64,000 nucleotides of DNA from Lachnospiraceae bacterium (GCA_017503735.1 JAFVSN010000038.1:62001-126000); one strand, 5' to 3'; positions 8,334 through 18,286 are shown, numbered from the stretch's first letter. The notes: generated by a model not told the origin, from the sequence alone. A program made the numbers and translations.

Positions 8334-9472
8334 ACGTTGTCTCCTTTTCTCAGTTCTTTTAAAAATGCTTCAAATGCGGACGGAATCGGATATTTTTCCT
8401 GTAGCTCCGAAAAAGAAGCCACTACCCAATCCTCCCGACTTATTTCTTGTTTCAATTCTCTTTCCGTCAGATATTGCGCCGTCTTAAGCAACCGTTCCTC
8501 AAGCTCCTCCGGCCCCGGAGTTCCGTTTTCTCCCCCATCTGCCTGAATCCATATACCTTCCATGTGCCATTCCACATGAGAAAAAATATGTTTTGCTTTT
8601 TGAGTTCTCACAATCGTTCCCTCAAAGTTGTCCTGTTCCGTTTCTTCCGTAATCAACCGGTTCGGAAACTCCCAAAGTCCTGCAAGGAGCCCCTTTCCTT
8701 CTCTCCGGTGCAGTACTACCTTTTCCCCACAAGATAACACATAGACCTTTCGATGTTCGATCCGGCGTTCCTTCTTCCCGGACTTTACCGGAAGTTGCAT
8801 TTCCTTTCCTTCATGAAACGCTTTACACAAATGCATGACCGGGCATTGCTCGCACAGCGGCTTTCCGTTGGGCAGGCACACCGTCGCTCCCAATTCCATC
8901 AGTGCCTGGTTAAAATCACCGCTTTCCTTTGGCATAACAGAAGTTAAATCTTCTTTTAATTTCTTTTTCGTCTGCTCTTTTGCGATATCTTCTTCGTTAC
9001 AGGCAATCCGGCTCATTACCCGCAATACATTTCCGTCTACTGCCGGATAAGGAAGGGAAAAGGCAATGGACGAAACAGCCCCTGCCGTATAATCCCCGAT
9101 TCCGGGAAGTGCCCGTATTGCTTCATAGTCTGCCGGCATCTCCCCCCCGTATTGTTCCACCAATATCTTCGCTGCCTTTTGCATGTTGCGGACCCGGTTA
9201 TAATACCCCAGTCCTTCCCATAACTTCAACAGCACTTCTTCCTCGGCGTTTGCCAGTGCCTTCACATCCGGTAAACGCGTCAAAAAGCGGTCATAGTAAC
9301 CTTTGACCGCCTCGACTCTGGTTTGCTGTAACATAATTTCCGACACCCATACATGATAAGGTGTAGGCTCCTCCCGCCACGGCAAAATCCGTCGGTTATA
9401 CTCATACCATTGTAACAAATAAGGGATAGTCTCCGCATATAACGTGCGCAGTTCTTGTCTTTTTCCGGACAT
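8294..9472 (-). CDS. mutY: A/G-specific adenine DNA glycosylase
   Basis: A base-excision enzyme that removes adenine opposite 8-oxoguanine. The helix-hairpin-helix/GPD region ([18 protein letters not shown]), the start [21 protein letters not shown] with its catalytic Glu in the family position, and the [4Fe-4S] loop C-x7-C-x2-C-x5-C ([11 protein letters not shown]) are all visible. A NUDIX-like C-terminal domain follows. I choose the ATG at 9472, preceded by GGGGG, since the longer frame runs back through the upstream gene's stop at 9517. It lies 44 bases after the GH127-GH25 gene and overlaps ispF by 40 bases, so the three are probably co-transcribed. Confidence 0.92.
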   Translation of the reverse strand: MSGKRQELRTLYAETIPYLLQWYEYNRRILPWREEPTPYHVWVSEIMLQQTRVEAVKGYYDRFLTRLPDVKALANAEEEVLLKLWEGLGYYNRVRNMQKAAKILVEQYGGEMPADYEAIRALPGIGDYTAGAVSSIAFSLPYPAVDGNVLRVMSRIACNEEDIAKEQTKKKLKEDLTSVMPKESGDFNQALMELGATVCLPNGKPLCEQCPVMHLCKAFHEGKEMQLPVKSGKKERRIEHRKVYVLSCGEKVVLHRREGKGLLAGLWEFPNRLITEETEQDNFEGTIVRTQKAKHIFSHVEWHMEGIWIQADGGENGTPGPEELEERLLKTAQYLTERELKQEISREDWVVASFSELQEKYPIPSAFEAFLKELRKGDNVCESGQDMMYIGW

Positions 9473-9516
9473 AACATCCCCCTTAGCCTCATTGGCATTT
9501 TTCTCCTTTTTCAAGA

Positions 9517-12500
9517 TTAATCCTCTCTTCCGGCTCCGTAATCCACAAAACTGATATTCAAATCGGCATTTCCCTTGATTCCGTCCACGGAACCCATGGA
9601 AGTATATTGCCACATGGAGAACTTGTACGGATAGTATATCTCATCCCCGTAATAGGCATACCAGAAATCATACTCCGCAAGTTCGGCCAAATCCAGTCTG
9701 AGAATAGACCAACGTGTATTTGCATACAACATCGGAATATACCCCGCTGCCTTAATCTCCTCCAAAAAGGCCTTTGCGCAAGCGGTTCTTGTTTCTCTGG
9801 AAAGCACATTTGCCCGGGCTGCCTTATAGCTGGTAATCTCCTCCGTATCAAAAACAACCGGCCAGGTAATATCATAGCCCTTCAAACTGTCTATCACAAA
9901 TTTTGCTTCCTCTTTTGCTTCCGCCACCGTCGTTGCCTGAGTAAAAAAGTATACACCCACATCCAGACCGGCAGCCTTTGCTCCCTCGATATTTTTCTTA
10001 AAGTACGGGTCTAACTCACAGGTGCCTTTGGTTCCCATCCCTCGGAAACCGAGACGAATCATAGCAAATTCCACACCGTCTGCCGCTACTTTTTTCCAAT
10101 CAATGGTTTCCTGATACTTGGAAACATCCACACCCTTTATGGAAACAACTTTTCCTTCTTCCGCATAACGAAGGATTCCCGTTTCGTCTTTCGTAAATCC
10201 GTCCAAAGAATAAGCATGCTTTTCTACATCATCCCGAATCGGAATTAACAACTTTTCCCCCAAATCTCCACCGATTGCAATCCGCTCTTTCTTTGCCTCT
10301 TCTAATGTCACGCCCCGGATAATACTGTCGCCGCCCGCATCTGCGTAAGTTTCCTCCGCATAGGCATAGAAATCCAAGGATGCCAGTTCATAGGAGCCGC
10401 CGGAAAGTGCCAATTTACCTACCACTTTTCCCAAATATACACCGGAAGATACTACATAAGCATCAAAGCGAATTCCGTTCTGTTCCAAGGTATATACCAA
10501 CCCCTCATCCGCATGAAGCGTATAATCCGAAGCATCAAACGTTCCCGGCTTTTTCGGCACGGAGAACAAATAGGAAACTCCGTTAATCACCGTATCAATT
10601 AGCAGGTTGTCTCCCTCTTCCGTATACGCAACTACATCCGCTAAAACTTCCAGCTGCATCATATAAGAAAGTACATTCTGCTCCTGCAGGGTTTTTGCAT
10701 CCAACAGATGCAAGCCTTCTTTCGTATCATCTTCTATGTACACATATTGTTCCACTCCGGATGTGTTATGGACACTTCGCTCCAGGCATAAACGTGCCGG
10801 TTTCTCAAAGGAATAATCCCAAAATTGTACCGCCTTTCCTGTCAGGGATTCCAGATAAACATAAGAGGTTCCTGTTTCCGGCACTTCATTCGGATAAAAA
10901 ACCCGAAGGCCTTTCCCTTCCACACAAATATATTCTTTTCCGGACAATTCGGTCACAAACGCCTGATATCCTTCCGGCAATGTCCAAAGAGCCACTACCT
11001 CTTCCGGCTGATCAAGATACCGTTTCTTTTCATTCATAATCTGCTCCGTATTTTCCGGCGGAAGTTCTTTTGTCGTTTCTTCTACAATCCCGAACACCTC
11101 TGCCACTCCCGGCATCCGTTTCTGCAGAAAGGCATCTACCGCGCCCCTTCCCTTCGAAAACACCGTCTCCACCGGTTCTGCCAACAAGTACAATAAAACA
11201 AGTAAAAGTACGGCTCCGCCCAAATGTGCAAACAATACCGTCAAAGCACGCTTTCTTCTTTGCGCCTTCGTCCGTCGCAAACCGCCGGTTCCGGCAGATT
11301 GTGCCGCCTCCTGCTTCATTGCCTTCTTTACGGCTTTTTTCCCGGCCTTTTTTTCTTCTTCCGTCCCTTTATACAACGCGTCCTGTTGCTTGCGGGTTTC
11401 CTCTGCCGCCAGCTCTGCCACTTTCTTTTGCTTCTCTGTCAGCTCCTTTAATTCACCGTCGGTCAAACCGGCCTCTGCCACATAATCGAAATAAATCGCA
11501 TAACGGTCATTATAATGCTTATAGTACGGAGTAAACAAAAGCTCTCCGTCCGCATCCGTACCGAATAAAAAGAAGGCAATTTCATTTTCTATCTTCACAA
11601 AATTCTTCCGGCAATTGGCGAACCATTCCCGTACACTGATGTCCTTTATGAGCACCGTTTCCCGTACCGGAACATTTTTGGTCGGTATGGTAACATTCAC
11701 TCCCGTCAGCTCCGTGGTCATGTCACTTTGTCCCAGACCAGCCGCCAACACAAACGGCCCGTAGGTTGCCGCCGCACTGTACGGTGCATCCGGAAGTGTA
11801 TGCACGGTGATTTCCGGGAAGAAACGAAGGGTAATCTGTTGTTCCTTCTCCCAACGCCGGTCCAGAAGAATGTAGCCTTTTTGGACCGCATAATCCACGG
11901 ACTTCCCGTCCACGAGAAGTTCAAACCGCTGTCCTGTCCAGTCCGGAACACGAAATGCCAAAGCAAAAGAAATCGGTTCCTCCGGCACCACGGTAAAGGT
12001 CACGGTATCAAAATGATTCATGTCCGTTTTCTGAGTTAAATCAAGTTTTAACTTTTCATCATGCAATACAGAAGCCAAATACAGGTTCACATACAGCGTA
12101 TTCTCGTCGGTGTGGTAAATTGCTCTGTTTAACTTTGTAAAATTCTCCATGCCGGTTCCCGTACAACACCAGAAGTTTTCAAACGGTGTACTGTAGGTTT
12201 TGAAGTAGCCTGCTGCCATCGGCTGAAAGTACATACTCATACCGGTTTCCGGGTTTTGGGAACCCAAAACGGCATTTAGGAAGGTTCTTTCGTAAAAATC
12301 CATATACCGTTTTTCGCCGGTCACGGAAAACAGTCCTTCTGCCAGTTTTAACATATTGTGGGTATTGCAGGTCTCACAATTGCACTGGGTACGTTCTTTT
12401 CCCAAGGTTCCCGGTGTACGGAAATGTTCCCATTCACTGTTGCCGCCGGTGACATAAGTGTGATTTTCCGTTACAATATCAAAAAAGGATTGTGCCGCTT

Positions 12501-13263
12501 TTAAGTAAAAACTTTCCGCTTCTCCCAAAGCAAGGTACCGGTTTAAGGCTCCCAAAAACTTCGGAATCGTCGTATTGGCATGTTTTCCGGCAAGAATATC
12601 CTTTCCGTCCGCAATCCGGTAAAACAAATCTTCCTCGTCAAACTTTGCCGCTGCCTCCGCGAATTCCTTCCGACCGGTCTCTTTGTATAATTCATACATG
12701 CAGTCGTTCATTCCGCCGTATTCCACCGCAAGCACCCGGTTACGCACGTCCTCCGACCAGTTTCCGGCACGTTCATATACCCACATACCGAGCTTTACCG
12801 CAATTTCTAATGCTTGCGGACGTTTTCCCAACTGATATGCGGAAATCAAACCGGCCATCACCTTGTGCATGGTATACCACGGAACCCACGCAGGTTCTCC
12901 CTTCTCTACCCGGTCAAACAACACCTCCGGCGATGCAAACAAAAAACCGTTCTCCGCCTGACAGTCCGATAACTCCTGTAACAGATAATCCAACCGTTCT
13001 TCAATATCCTTTGCTCCGGTGGAAGCATAAAGCTGGGACAACGCCGTCAGATAATGTCCCATGGTATGACCGGCAATCTCCGTGTCCTCCCAGCCCCCCG
13101 GATAACATTCTGCTTTCTTCTCGAGTCCCGCCGTTGCCCGGAATCCTGCCAGCAATCTGTCACACTCAATACTCCGCAAATACTCCTGTTCCTTACGAAA
13201 CGCATTCTCTAATACCGGCTCACACAGTTCTACCTTATTCAGCGCAAAATTTCGAATCAGCAT
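9517..13263 (-). CDS. GH127-like beta-L-arabinofuranosidase fused through a membrane helix to a GH25 lysozyme-like domain
   Basis: One continuous 1248-residue frame with two unrelated hydrolases. Residues 1 to about 600 are GH127 (DUF1680). CNCETCNTHN gives Glu297 and Cys299 and WCCTGTG gives Cys363/364, matching the Zn-binding Glu/Cys set of the characterised Bifidobacterium enzyme HypBA1. A Lys/Glu-rich coil (600-665) ends in RRTKAQRRKR, then a hydrophobic helix spans about 672-692. A 340-residue unknown stretch leads to GH25 (1040-1246), with GVDVSKYQ, FAMIRLGFRG and a VVFDTEE Asp/Glu pair. Positive-inside logic puts GH127 in the cytosol and GH25 outside. AAGGAG precedes the ATG. No stop separates the halves; the only internal Met near the helix (about 656) has a poorly spaced site. 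Confidence 0.88.
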   Translation of the reverse strand: MLIRNFALNKVELCEPVLENAFRKEQEYLRSIECDRLLAGFRATAGLEKKAECYPGGWEDTEIAGHTMGHYLTALSQLYASTGAKDIEERLDYLLQELSDCQAENGFLFASPEVLFDRVEKGEPAWVPWYTMHKVMAGLISAYQLGKRPQALEIAVKLGMWVYERAGNWSEDVRNRVLAVEYGGMNDCMYELYKETGRKEFAEAAAKFDEEDLFYRIADGKDILAGKHANTTIPKFLGALNRYLALGEAESFYLKAAQSFFDIVTENHTYVTGGNSEWEHFRTPGTLGKERTQCNCETCNTHNMLKLAEGLFSVTGEKRYMDFYERTFLNAVLGSQNPETGMSMYFQPMAAGYFKTYSTPFENFWCCTGTGMENFTKLNRAIYHTDENTLYVNLYLASVLHDEKLKLDLTQKTDMNHFDTVTFTVVPEEPISFALAFRVPDWTGQRFELLVDGKSVDYAVQKGYILLDRRWEKEQQITLRFFPEITVHTLPDAPYSAAATYGPFVLAAGLGQSDMTTELTGVNVTIPTKNVPVRETVLIKDISVREWFANCRKNFVKIENEIAFFLFGTDADGELLFTPYYKHYNDRYAIYFDYVAEAGLTDGELKELTEKQKKVAELAAEETRKQQDALYKGTEEEKKAGKKAVKKAMKQEAAQSAGTGGLRRTKAQRRKRALTVLFAHLGGAVLLLVLLYLLAEPVETVFSKGRGAVDAFLQKRMPGVAEVFGIVEETTKELPPENTEQIMNEKKRYLDQPEEVVALWTLPEGYQAFVTELSGKEYICVEGKGLRVFYPNEVPETGTSYVYLESLTGKAVQFWDYSFEKPARLCLERSVHNTSGVEQYVYIEDDTKEGLHLLDAKTLQEQNVLSYMMQLEVLADVVAYTEEGDNLLIDTVINGVSYLFSVPKKPGTFDASDYTLHADEGLVYTLEQNGIRFDAYVVSSGVYLGKVVGKLALSGGSYELASLDFYAYAEETYADAGGDSIIRGVTLEEAKKERIAIGGDLGEKLLIPIRDDVEKHAYSLDGFTKDETGILRYAEEGKVVSIKGVDVSKYQETIDWKKVAADGVEFAMIRLGFRGMGTKGTCELDPYFKKNIEGAKAAGLDVGVYFFTQATTVAEAKEEAKFVIDSLKGYDITWPVVFDTEEITSYKAARANVLSRETRTACAKAFLEEIKAAGYIPMLYANTRWSILRLDLAELAEYDFWYAYYGDEIYYPYKFSMWQYTSMGSVDGIKGNADLNISFVDYGAGRED

Positions 13264-13287
13264 GGTAAACTCCTTTCATTTGTAAGT

Positions 13288-13302
13288 GCCGGTTTCCCCG
13301 GC
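13288..13302 (-). other. small GC hairpin just before the GH127-GH25 ribosome site
   Basis: GCCGG-5-CCGGC in the leader, about 15 bases upstream of AAGGAG. It could influence translation. I see no clear promoter in 13303-13400. Confidence 0.3.
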
Positions 13303-13414
13303 ATATATCCGAATTCCTTCGTTTCCGTTTTTCGTCAAACATATAACAAAACGCTACTACTCCATTTTAGTATTCTCAGTATAGCAATCACATGTGGCAA
13401 AGTCGTGGCAACGC

Positions 13415-13447
13415 AAAAAAAGAAGCGAAGCACAACGCTTCGCTTCT
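13415..13447 (-). terminator. terminator of xylB
   Basis: An 11-bp perfect stem (AGAAGCGAAGC, 5-base loop) followed on the minus strand by six T residues, 17 bases after the xylB stop. Confidence 0.85.
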
Positions 13448-13463
13448 TCTATTTTATGATTTA

Positions 13464-14939
13464 TTAAACGGTTGCTACCGCATCAAAGCTCTCCTTAAGT
13501 GCCGGGTAAAGTTTCTTAAATACCTGGTACTTTGCTTCGTACTTTGCAACAAGTTCCGGATCCGGCTCGGTAGTATCCACAACGGTGATGAACTTATCAG
13601 CAGCCTCTTCTACGGAAGCGTACTCACCGCAACCTACCGCAGCAAGAATAGCTCCGCCGTAGCCCGGGCCCTCTTCGCTGTTGATGATGTCTACCTTTAC
13701 GTTCATGATATTGGCAAGCATCTGTCTCCAGAGCGGGCTCTTTGCACCGCCGCCGGTTGCACGGATACGGTCAATCTTTACGCCGAGACTTCTTGCAATT
13801 TCAAGAGAATCACGAAGGGCATAGGTAACACCCTCAAGCACAGCCTGGGTCATGTCTGCTCTGGTGGAATCCATGGTCAGACCGATAAAGCAACCTCTTG
13901 CGTTCGGATTGTTGTGCGGAGTTCTTTCCCCCATTAAGTACGGCAGATAGTAAACGTGGTTTTCACCGAGGGTGGTGATAGCCTTCTGCTCCTCTGCGTA
14001 ATTCTTGGTACCGATGATTTCGTCCATCCACCACTTGTTGGAGGATGCTGCGGAAAGCATGCAGCCCATTAAGTGGAACTTACCGTTTGCATGAGCAAAC
14101 ATATGTAAAGCATTCTGATCGTCTACTGCGAACTTATCACAAGCGATGAACACCGTACCGGAGGTACCGAGGGAAACGATACACATACCGTCCTTGGTGG
14201 TACCGGTACCGATTGCGCCTGCTGCATTGTCGCCTGCACCTGCGATAATCTTTACGTCGGTGGAGAAACCGAGACGCTCTGCCATAGCCGGAGTCAAGGT
14301 TCCTACTACATCGAAACTATCGTAAATCTTTGCAAGCTGCTCTTCCTTAACACCACAGATTTCCAGCATCTCCTTGGACCAGCACTTGTGCTCAACATCC
14401 ATAAGAAGCATACCGGCAGCATCGGAAGCATCGGTGCAGTGTACACCGGAAAGAAGATATGCAAGATAGTCCTTCGGAAGCATAATCTTCTTAATCTTTG
14501 CAAAGTTATCCGGCTCATTCTTCTTTACCCACAAAATCTTCGGAGCGGTGAAACCGGTGAGTGCCATGTTTGCGGTGTAAGAGGAAATCTTCTCACGACC
14601 GATGGTCTTGTTTAAGTAATCGCACTCCTCCTGGGTTCTGCCGTCGTTCCAAAGGATTGCCGGACGAATTACCTTATCGTTCTCATCTAAGATAACAAGG
14701 CCGTGCATCTGACCGCCGAAGCTGATACCTGCAAGCTTACTCTTATCGAGACCGTCAAAAATCTCTGCAATACCACTCTCAAAGCCTGCGAACCAATCCT
14801 CCGGATTCTGCTCGGACCAGCCCGGCTTCGGGAAGGACAAACCGTACTCACGGCTTGCGGTCTTTACAATCTTACCGTCGCTCTCCATCAGCACAAGCTT
14901 CACGGAAGAGGTACCTAAATCTACACCTAAATAATACAT
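13464..14939 (-). CDS. xylB: xylulokinase
   Basis: A FGGY-family kinase phosphorylating D-xylulose for entry to the pentose-phosphate route. MYYLGVDLGTSSVKLVLM (phosphate loop), GQMHGLV, GAGDNAAGAIGTG and RATGGGAKSPLWRQ place it clearly among xylulokinases, and 491 residues is the usual length. The ATG at 14939 follows AAGGAG; a longer frame would start inside the leader. It is transcribed alone, with a perfect-spacing promoter at 15020-15048 and a terminator after it. It fits with the GH43, GH27, GH127 and esterase genes as part of pentose-rich plant glycan use, although no isomerase or transporter is in the window. Confidence 0.93.
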   Translation of the reverse strand: MYYLGVDLGTSSVKLVLMESDGKIVKTASREYGLSFPKPGWSEQNPEDWFAGFESGIAEIFDGLDKSKLAGISFGGQMHGLVILDENDKVIRPAILWNDGRTQEECDYLNKTIGREKISSYTANMALTGFTAPKILWVKKNEPDNFAKIKKIMLPKDYLAYLLSGVHCTDASDAAGMLLMDVEHKCWSKEMLEICGVKEEQLAKIYDSFDVVGTLTPAMAERLGFSTDVKIIAGAGDNAAGAIGTGTTKDGMCIVSLGTSGTVFIACDKFAVDDQNALHMFAHANGKFHLMGCMLSAASSNKWWMDEIIGTKNYAEEQKAITTLGENHVYYLPYLMGERTPHNNPNARGCFIGLTMDSTRADMTQAVLEGVTYALRDSLEIARSLGVKIDRIRATGGGAKSPLWRQMLANIMNVKVDIINSEEGPGYGGAILAAVGCGEYASVEEAADKFITVVDTTEPDPELVAKYEAKYQVFKKLYPALKESFDAVATV

Positions 14940-15019
14940 TTCTTTCTCCTTTCTTTCCTTTTGCATCTTCCTCCGTTTCCGGTCTGTTTCCGGAAACAAA
15001 CGCAAAAGCCTCTGTTCTT

Positions 15020-15048
15020 ATGATATCAATGAAGCGTGGGACTGTCAA
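15020..15048 (-). promoter_or_regulatory. promoter of xylB
   Basis: TTGACA at 15048-15043 and TATCAT at 15025-15020, spacer 17. The -35 overlaps the stop codon of the MutS-like gene upstream. Confidence 0.75.
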
Positions 15049-16643
15049 TGTTTTTTTCGCAATACTTCATCATATAAATCCAAGCCGTAACTGGTCAATT
15101 CCGGTTCCTGTTCTATCATACGGAAGGTACGTTCCCCGTCTTCCTTACGCTCCGCGGAAAGGAACATGGCATGCTCCGGTTTCTTTGCATAGCAACTTTG
15201 GGCAAACGCCATCAAATGGGTTACCATCATAACACGGATGCCCCGTTCATAAAGAGCGGTCGTAATGTCCTCCGCAATAATGGAACCTTCTTTCTCCGTG
15301 GTGGTAGCAAAGGATTCGTTTAAGAACAAAACGGAATCTTTGGTCAGATTGTCGATGATACGCTCCATCCTTCCCAACTCCTCATCCAGACGTCCGCTGT
15401 TCATGGCACTGTCTTCCCGTCGTGTAAAATGGGTAAACACTCTGCTGTACAATCCGCTGGCAAAACTCTTGGCAGGAACAAACATACCGCACTGCATCAT
15501 AATCTGGGCAATGCCGATACTACGCAGATAGGTGGACTTACCACCCTGGTTGGCTCCGGTCACCACTACCAGATGTTTATCGGCTGCGCGTAGCGAATTA
15601 TCTACCGGACAACGCAGGGAATTAATGGCAAGGCTCAGTTCCACCAGCCCCTCAAATCGGATATGCTTCCTATCCACAATTTCCGGAAAACAATATTCCA
15701 CATTTATCCGCTTCATTCTGCGATACAAATTGGCTGCCCCCATCAAAAACGCTGCCTGGGAGTGCAACTTCTGAAAAAATGCCGCCTGACTTTCCAAAAA
15801 ACCTTCAAAATGACGCATCACACCACCCAAAGCTGCATTTTTTATATCACCGATGTCCTGTAAAAGATTCTGATTTTCCCCTTCAAACACCAATTCCTCC
15901 ACCGTGAACAATTGCTTACAAAACTTTCCGAACCGGTCAGCGGCATTTTTAAAAAAGGTCAGCTTGATTTTTTGGGATTCCCAAATATCGGTCAGCGTCA
16001 TGGAGGACATATAAAGTCCCGGCCCCAAAGACGCCGTCACGTCAATAATGCCGTCCAACAAAGAAGAACGCAAATCCTTCACGACTTTTTCCAGACAAGT
16101 CATAAACTCTGCGGAGTATTCTTCAAAGAAGGTATCCGCAAATTTTCTCATCTCCGGAGTCACAAGTCGGGGACTCCACCCCTCCAACGCATCCCTCACC
16201 CTGCCGATATGGTATACCATACGTTCCAGATACTCCAGATTTGCCACATTGCGTCGTCCCAAATCCGTGCCGCTGCCGTAACTCTGGTTCTTCTTTGCCG
16301 TGGTGTATTTCGCAATATCATCCACCGCAGATTTTACCCTCATGTAAAATGTTTCCATCCGGTCGTAGTTGGAAATGGCTTCCCTTACCATCTGTTGGCG
16401 ATAATGCACCTCTTCCGGGGTTGTTAACGGCGTAAGCATTACACGCTTCATCATGGTCATGATCTCGTTGTTCCGTTCTTTGGCCACCTGTACGGCTTTC
16501 CCTGCTTCTGCCGCTTCGTCGTAAAGCGAAGCCGCCGCCCGGAACAAAATATGTAAATTTAAATCCTTTACGATTTCATCCCGGTCAAAATATAATTTGT
16601 CTTTTCCCCATTCTCTGTCGGGATATAATAGCGTTACCTTCAT
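15045..16643 (-). CDS. MutS-like ATPase (second of a tandem pair)
   Basis: A 532-residue protein with a helical lever/clamp-like region (about 40-330) and a C-terminal MutS domain V ATPase. Walker A is GANQGGKST near residue 365, with Gln where MutS has Met. The Walker B region is LFLNESFATTT near 440, where MutS has LMDEIGRGTS, so the metal-side Asp is Asn. The mismatch-reading N-terminal domain of MutS and the Smr nuclease of MutS2 are both absent, so this is neither. The ATG overlaps the TGA of the partner gene by four bases, implying coupled translation. Function unknown; a DNA-structure-binding or clamp role is inferred from the family. Confidence 0.8.
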   Translation of the reverse strand: MKVTLLYPDREWGKDKLYFDRDEIVKDLNLHILFRAAASLYDEAAEAGKAVQVAKERNNEIMTMMKRVMLTPLTTPEEVHYRQQMVREAISNYDRMETFYMRVKSAVDDIAKYTTAKKNQSYGSGTDLGRRNVANLEYLERMVYHIGRVRDALEGWSPRLVTPEMRKFADTFFEEYSAEFMTCLEKVVKDLRSSLLDGIIDVTASLGPGLYMSSMTLTDIWESQKIKLTFFKNAADRFGKFCKQLFTVEELVFEGENQNLLQDIGDIKNAALGGVMRHFEGFLESQAAFFQKLHSQAAFLMGAANLYRRMKRINVEYCFPEIVDRKHIRFEGLVELSLAINSLRCPVDNSLRAADKHLVVVTGANQGGKSTYLRSIGIAQIMMQCGMFVPAKSFASGLYSRVFTHFTRREDSAMNSGRLDEELGRMERIIDNLTKDSVLFLNESFATTTEKEGSIIAEDITTALYERGIRVMMVTHLMAFAQSCYAKKPEHAMFLSAERKEDGERTFRMIEQEPELTSYGLDLYDEVLRKKH

Positions 16644-18205
16644 TTCGTAAGCCCTCCCTCATCCAGTCGTTTGCATAGTTCCTCATAGCCCAAATGATGC
16701 TTATCCACAATATCACCGGCATAACCGACGCCTTCCGCATCCTTTCTTGCCACACGGAAGGTTCGCTTTTTGTGGTCCTTCTCATCCGCCAAAGCCACCA
16801 GACTTGCCACATCGTCACCGGCCTTGGAAAGCTCTGCAATATGCGTTACATACACACCGAGACATCCCTGATCCGCAAAGTGGCGGATGACTCTCTGCCC
16901 CATAACAAAGGCATCATACGTAGCCGCCGTAGTGAACAACTCATTCAAAATCACAAAACGTTTTCCGTTCACTTCCTGCATCATCGGTTCCAGACGTATC
17001 AATTCTTCCTTTAGCTTTCCTCTGCCGCTCTCCAAACTCTCTTCTACGGAAAAGTGGGTCAGAAGATTTTCAAAATACGGAATCACCGCCGATTCCGCCG
17101 GTGCCGTAAGTCCCATCAAAGCAAAGTATACCAACTGTCCGAGACTCCGGGCAAAGGTGGTTTTTCCGCCCTGATTCGGTCCGGTTACCACAAAAAACTT
17201 CTCCCCTTCCCGATACTGCACGGAATTGCTGACTACCTCCAAATCCGCAAAGCGATTCTTTCTTGCCAGTGCCAAGTCATATACCTCATGGGCAACAAAC
17301 GCGCTTCCGTCTTTTTGTACCTTCGGTTCACAGAACACACAGCCCCGTGCTTCCATATCATTCTGAAACATGGAATATGCCAGATAATACTGTACTTCCT
17401 CCTCCACACGATATATCGTTTCATCGATGATCTTGTCAAATTTTTTATAGAACTTTTCCAGTTCCTTAAAAAAGTCCGGTCGCTTCTTACGATACATTCT
17501 GACGATTTCCGATTCCAAATATCCCAGCTGTTCATTTGTGGCAAAAGGACTCGGAAGCAAATAGTCATAAGGAATTCCGAATTCATTGACACGATCGGAA
17601 AACTTCTTCGGAAACAACTTCTTTAAATAATCAAAATAATACTGTTCTCTTTGCTGACTTCTTACCTTTAAATTCGTCCCGTCAATGCTGAGCTCAAACC
17701 GAAGTCCCGACAGCATCCCCTTTATTTTTTCTTTTTCCTTACGGCACTCTTCCCAAAGCTTTTTTCCGCAAATTTCCTCTACAAATCCCAAAAGATCCGT
17801 AAGTCCTTTTGCCTCCGGTTTCGCCTCTGCAAGAGTCTCCCGAAGCAAATCCACACCGTCCGTAAATTCGCAAACGGTATTGAACCAATACATCTGGTAT
17901 TGCTGCCTGTTCTCCGCCTTTTCGTGAAGTTCCTTGTACTTTCTTGTTTCCTGCATCTTCGACGAAAAAACGCCCAATGGTTTCTCCAGATGTTTGCCTC
18001 TGATTTCCCGGTAAATCTCCTGACGGTAGCATACCGTCTCATAATTTTTCGGTAACCGGTAGTACAGTTTCCGAATCTCATACTCGTCTACATTATTCTG
18101 CAATTCCCTGACAATCTGGTTCAAATTAAGGTCGATGAAAAAATCCGGCATCCCCGCATTTTCCTGTTCTTCCCTAATCTCACATTCCAATAAACCCGAA
18201 TACAT
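16640..18205 (-). CDS. MutS-like ATPase (first of a tandem pair)
   Basis: A 521-residue paralogue of the next gene. It has Walker A GPNQGGKTT near 340, Walker B VILNELFTTAATYD near 417 (again Asn for Asp) and a VYVTHIAEL segment. It also lacks the mismatch-recognition domain. The ATG at 18205 follows GGGAGG; the longer frame to 18391 overlaps the promoter and hairpin and is rejected. MutS proteins work as dimers with shared ATP sites, so two coupled, co-transcribed paralogues may form a heterodimer; that is inference. Promoter at 18243-18271. Confidence 0.8.
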   Translation of the reverse strand: MYSGLLECEIREEQENAGMPDFFIDLNLNQIVRELQNNVDEYEIRKLYYRLPKNYETVCYRQEIYREIRGKHLEKPLGVFSSKMQETRKYKELHEKAENRQQYQMYWFNTVCEFTDGVDLLRETLAEAKPEAKGLTDLLGFVEEICGKKLWEECRKEKEKIKGMLSGLRFELSIDGTNLKVRSQQREQYYFDYLKKLFPKKFSDRVNEFGIPYDYLLPSPFATNEQLGYLESEIVRMYRKKRPDFFKELEKFYKKFDKIIDETIYRVEEEVQYYLAYSMFQNDMEARGCVFCEPKVQKDGSAFVAHEVYDLALARKNRFADLEVVSNSVQYREGEKFFVVTGPNQGGKTTFARSLGQLVYFALMGLTAPAESAVIPYFENLLTHFSVEESLESGRGKLKEELIRLEPMMQEVNGKRFVILNELFTTAATYDAFVMGQRVIRHFADQGCLGVYVTHIAELSKAGDDVASLVALADEKDHKKRTFRVARKDAEGVGYAGDIVDKHHLGYEELCKRLDEGGLTK

Positions 18206-18242
18206 AAATACCTCCCATTCACACGAATTTTGGTTTAATTTC

Positions 18243-18271
18243 AGTATAAAATTTCCCCGGTGCCATGTCAA
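18243..18271 (-). promoter_or_regulatory. promoter of the MutS-like pair
   Basis: TTGACA at 18271-18266 and TATACT at 18248-18243, spacer 17, 38 bases before the start codon. The spacer and -35 lie within the hairpin at 18251-18286. Confidence 0.75.
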
Positions 18272-18286
18272 TAACACCGGGGAAAT
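18251..18286 (-). terminator. hairpin: terminator of the helicase gene, or operator of the MutS pair
   Basis: Perfect 12-bp arms (ATTTCCCCGGTG / CACCGGGGAAAT) around a 12-base loop, 56 bases after the helicase stop, followed on the minus strand by ATTTTATA. It is GC-rich then T-rich as in a terminator, but it also covers promoter elements. Confidence 0.6.

Noticed and set aside
12492..13268. 258-codon plus-strand frame
   Set aside because: Proline-rich antisense shadow of the GH127 domain, without a start site or family signature.
14940..15005. N-terminal extension of xylulokinase
   Set aside because: It would add a basic stretch before the conserved MYYLGVDLGT start, which has its own AAGGAG site.
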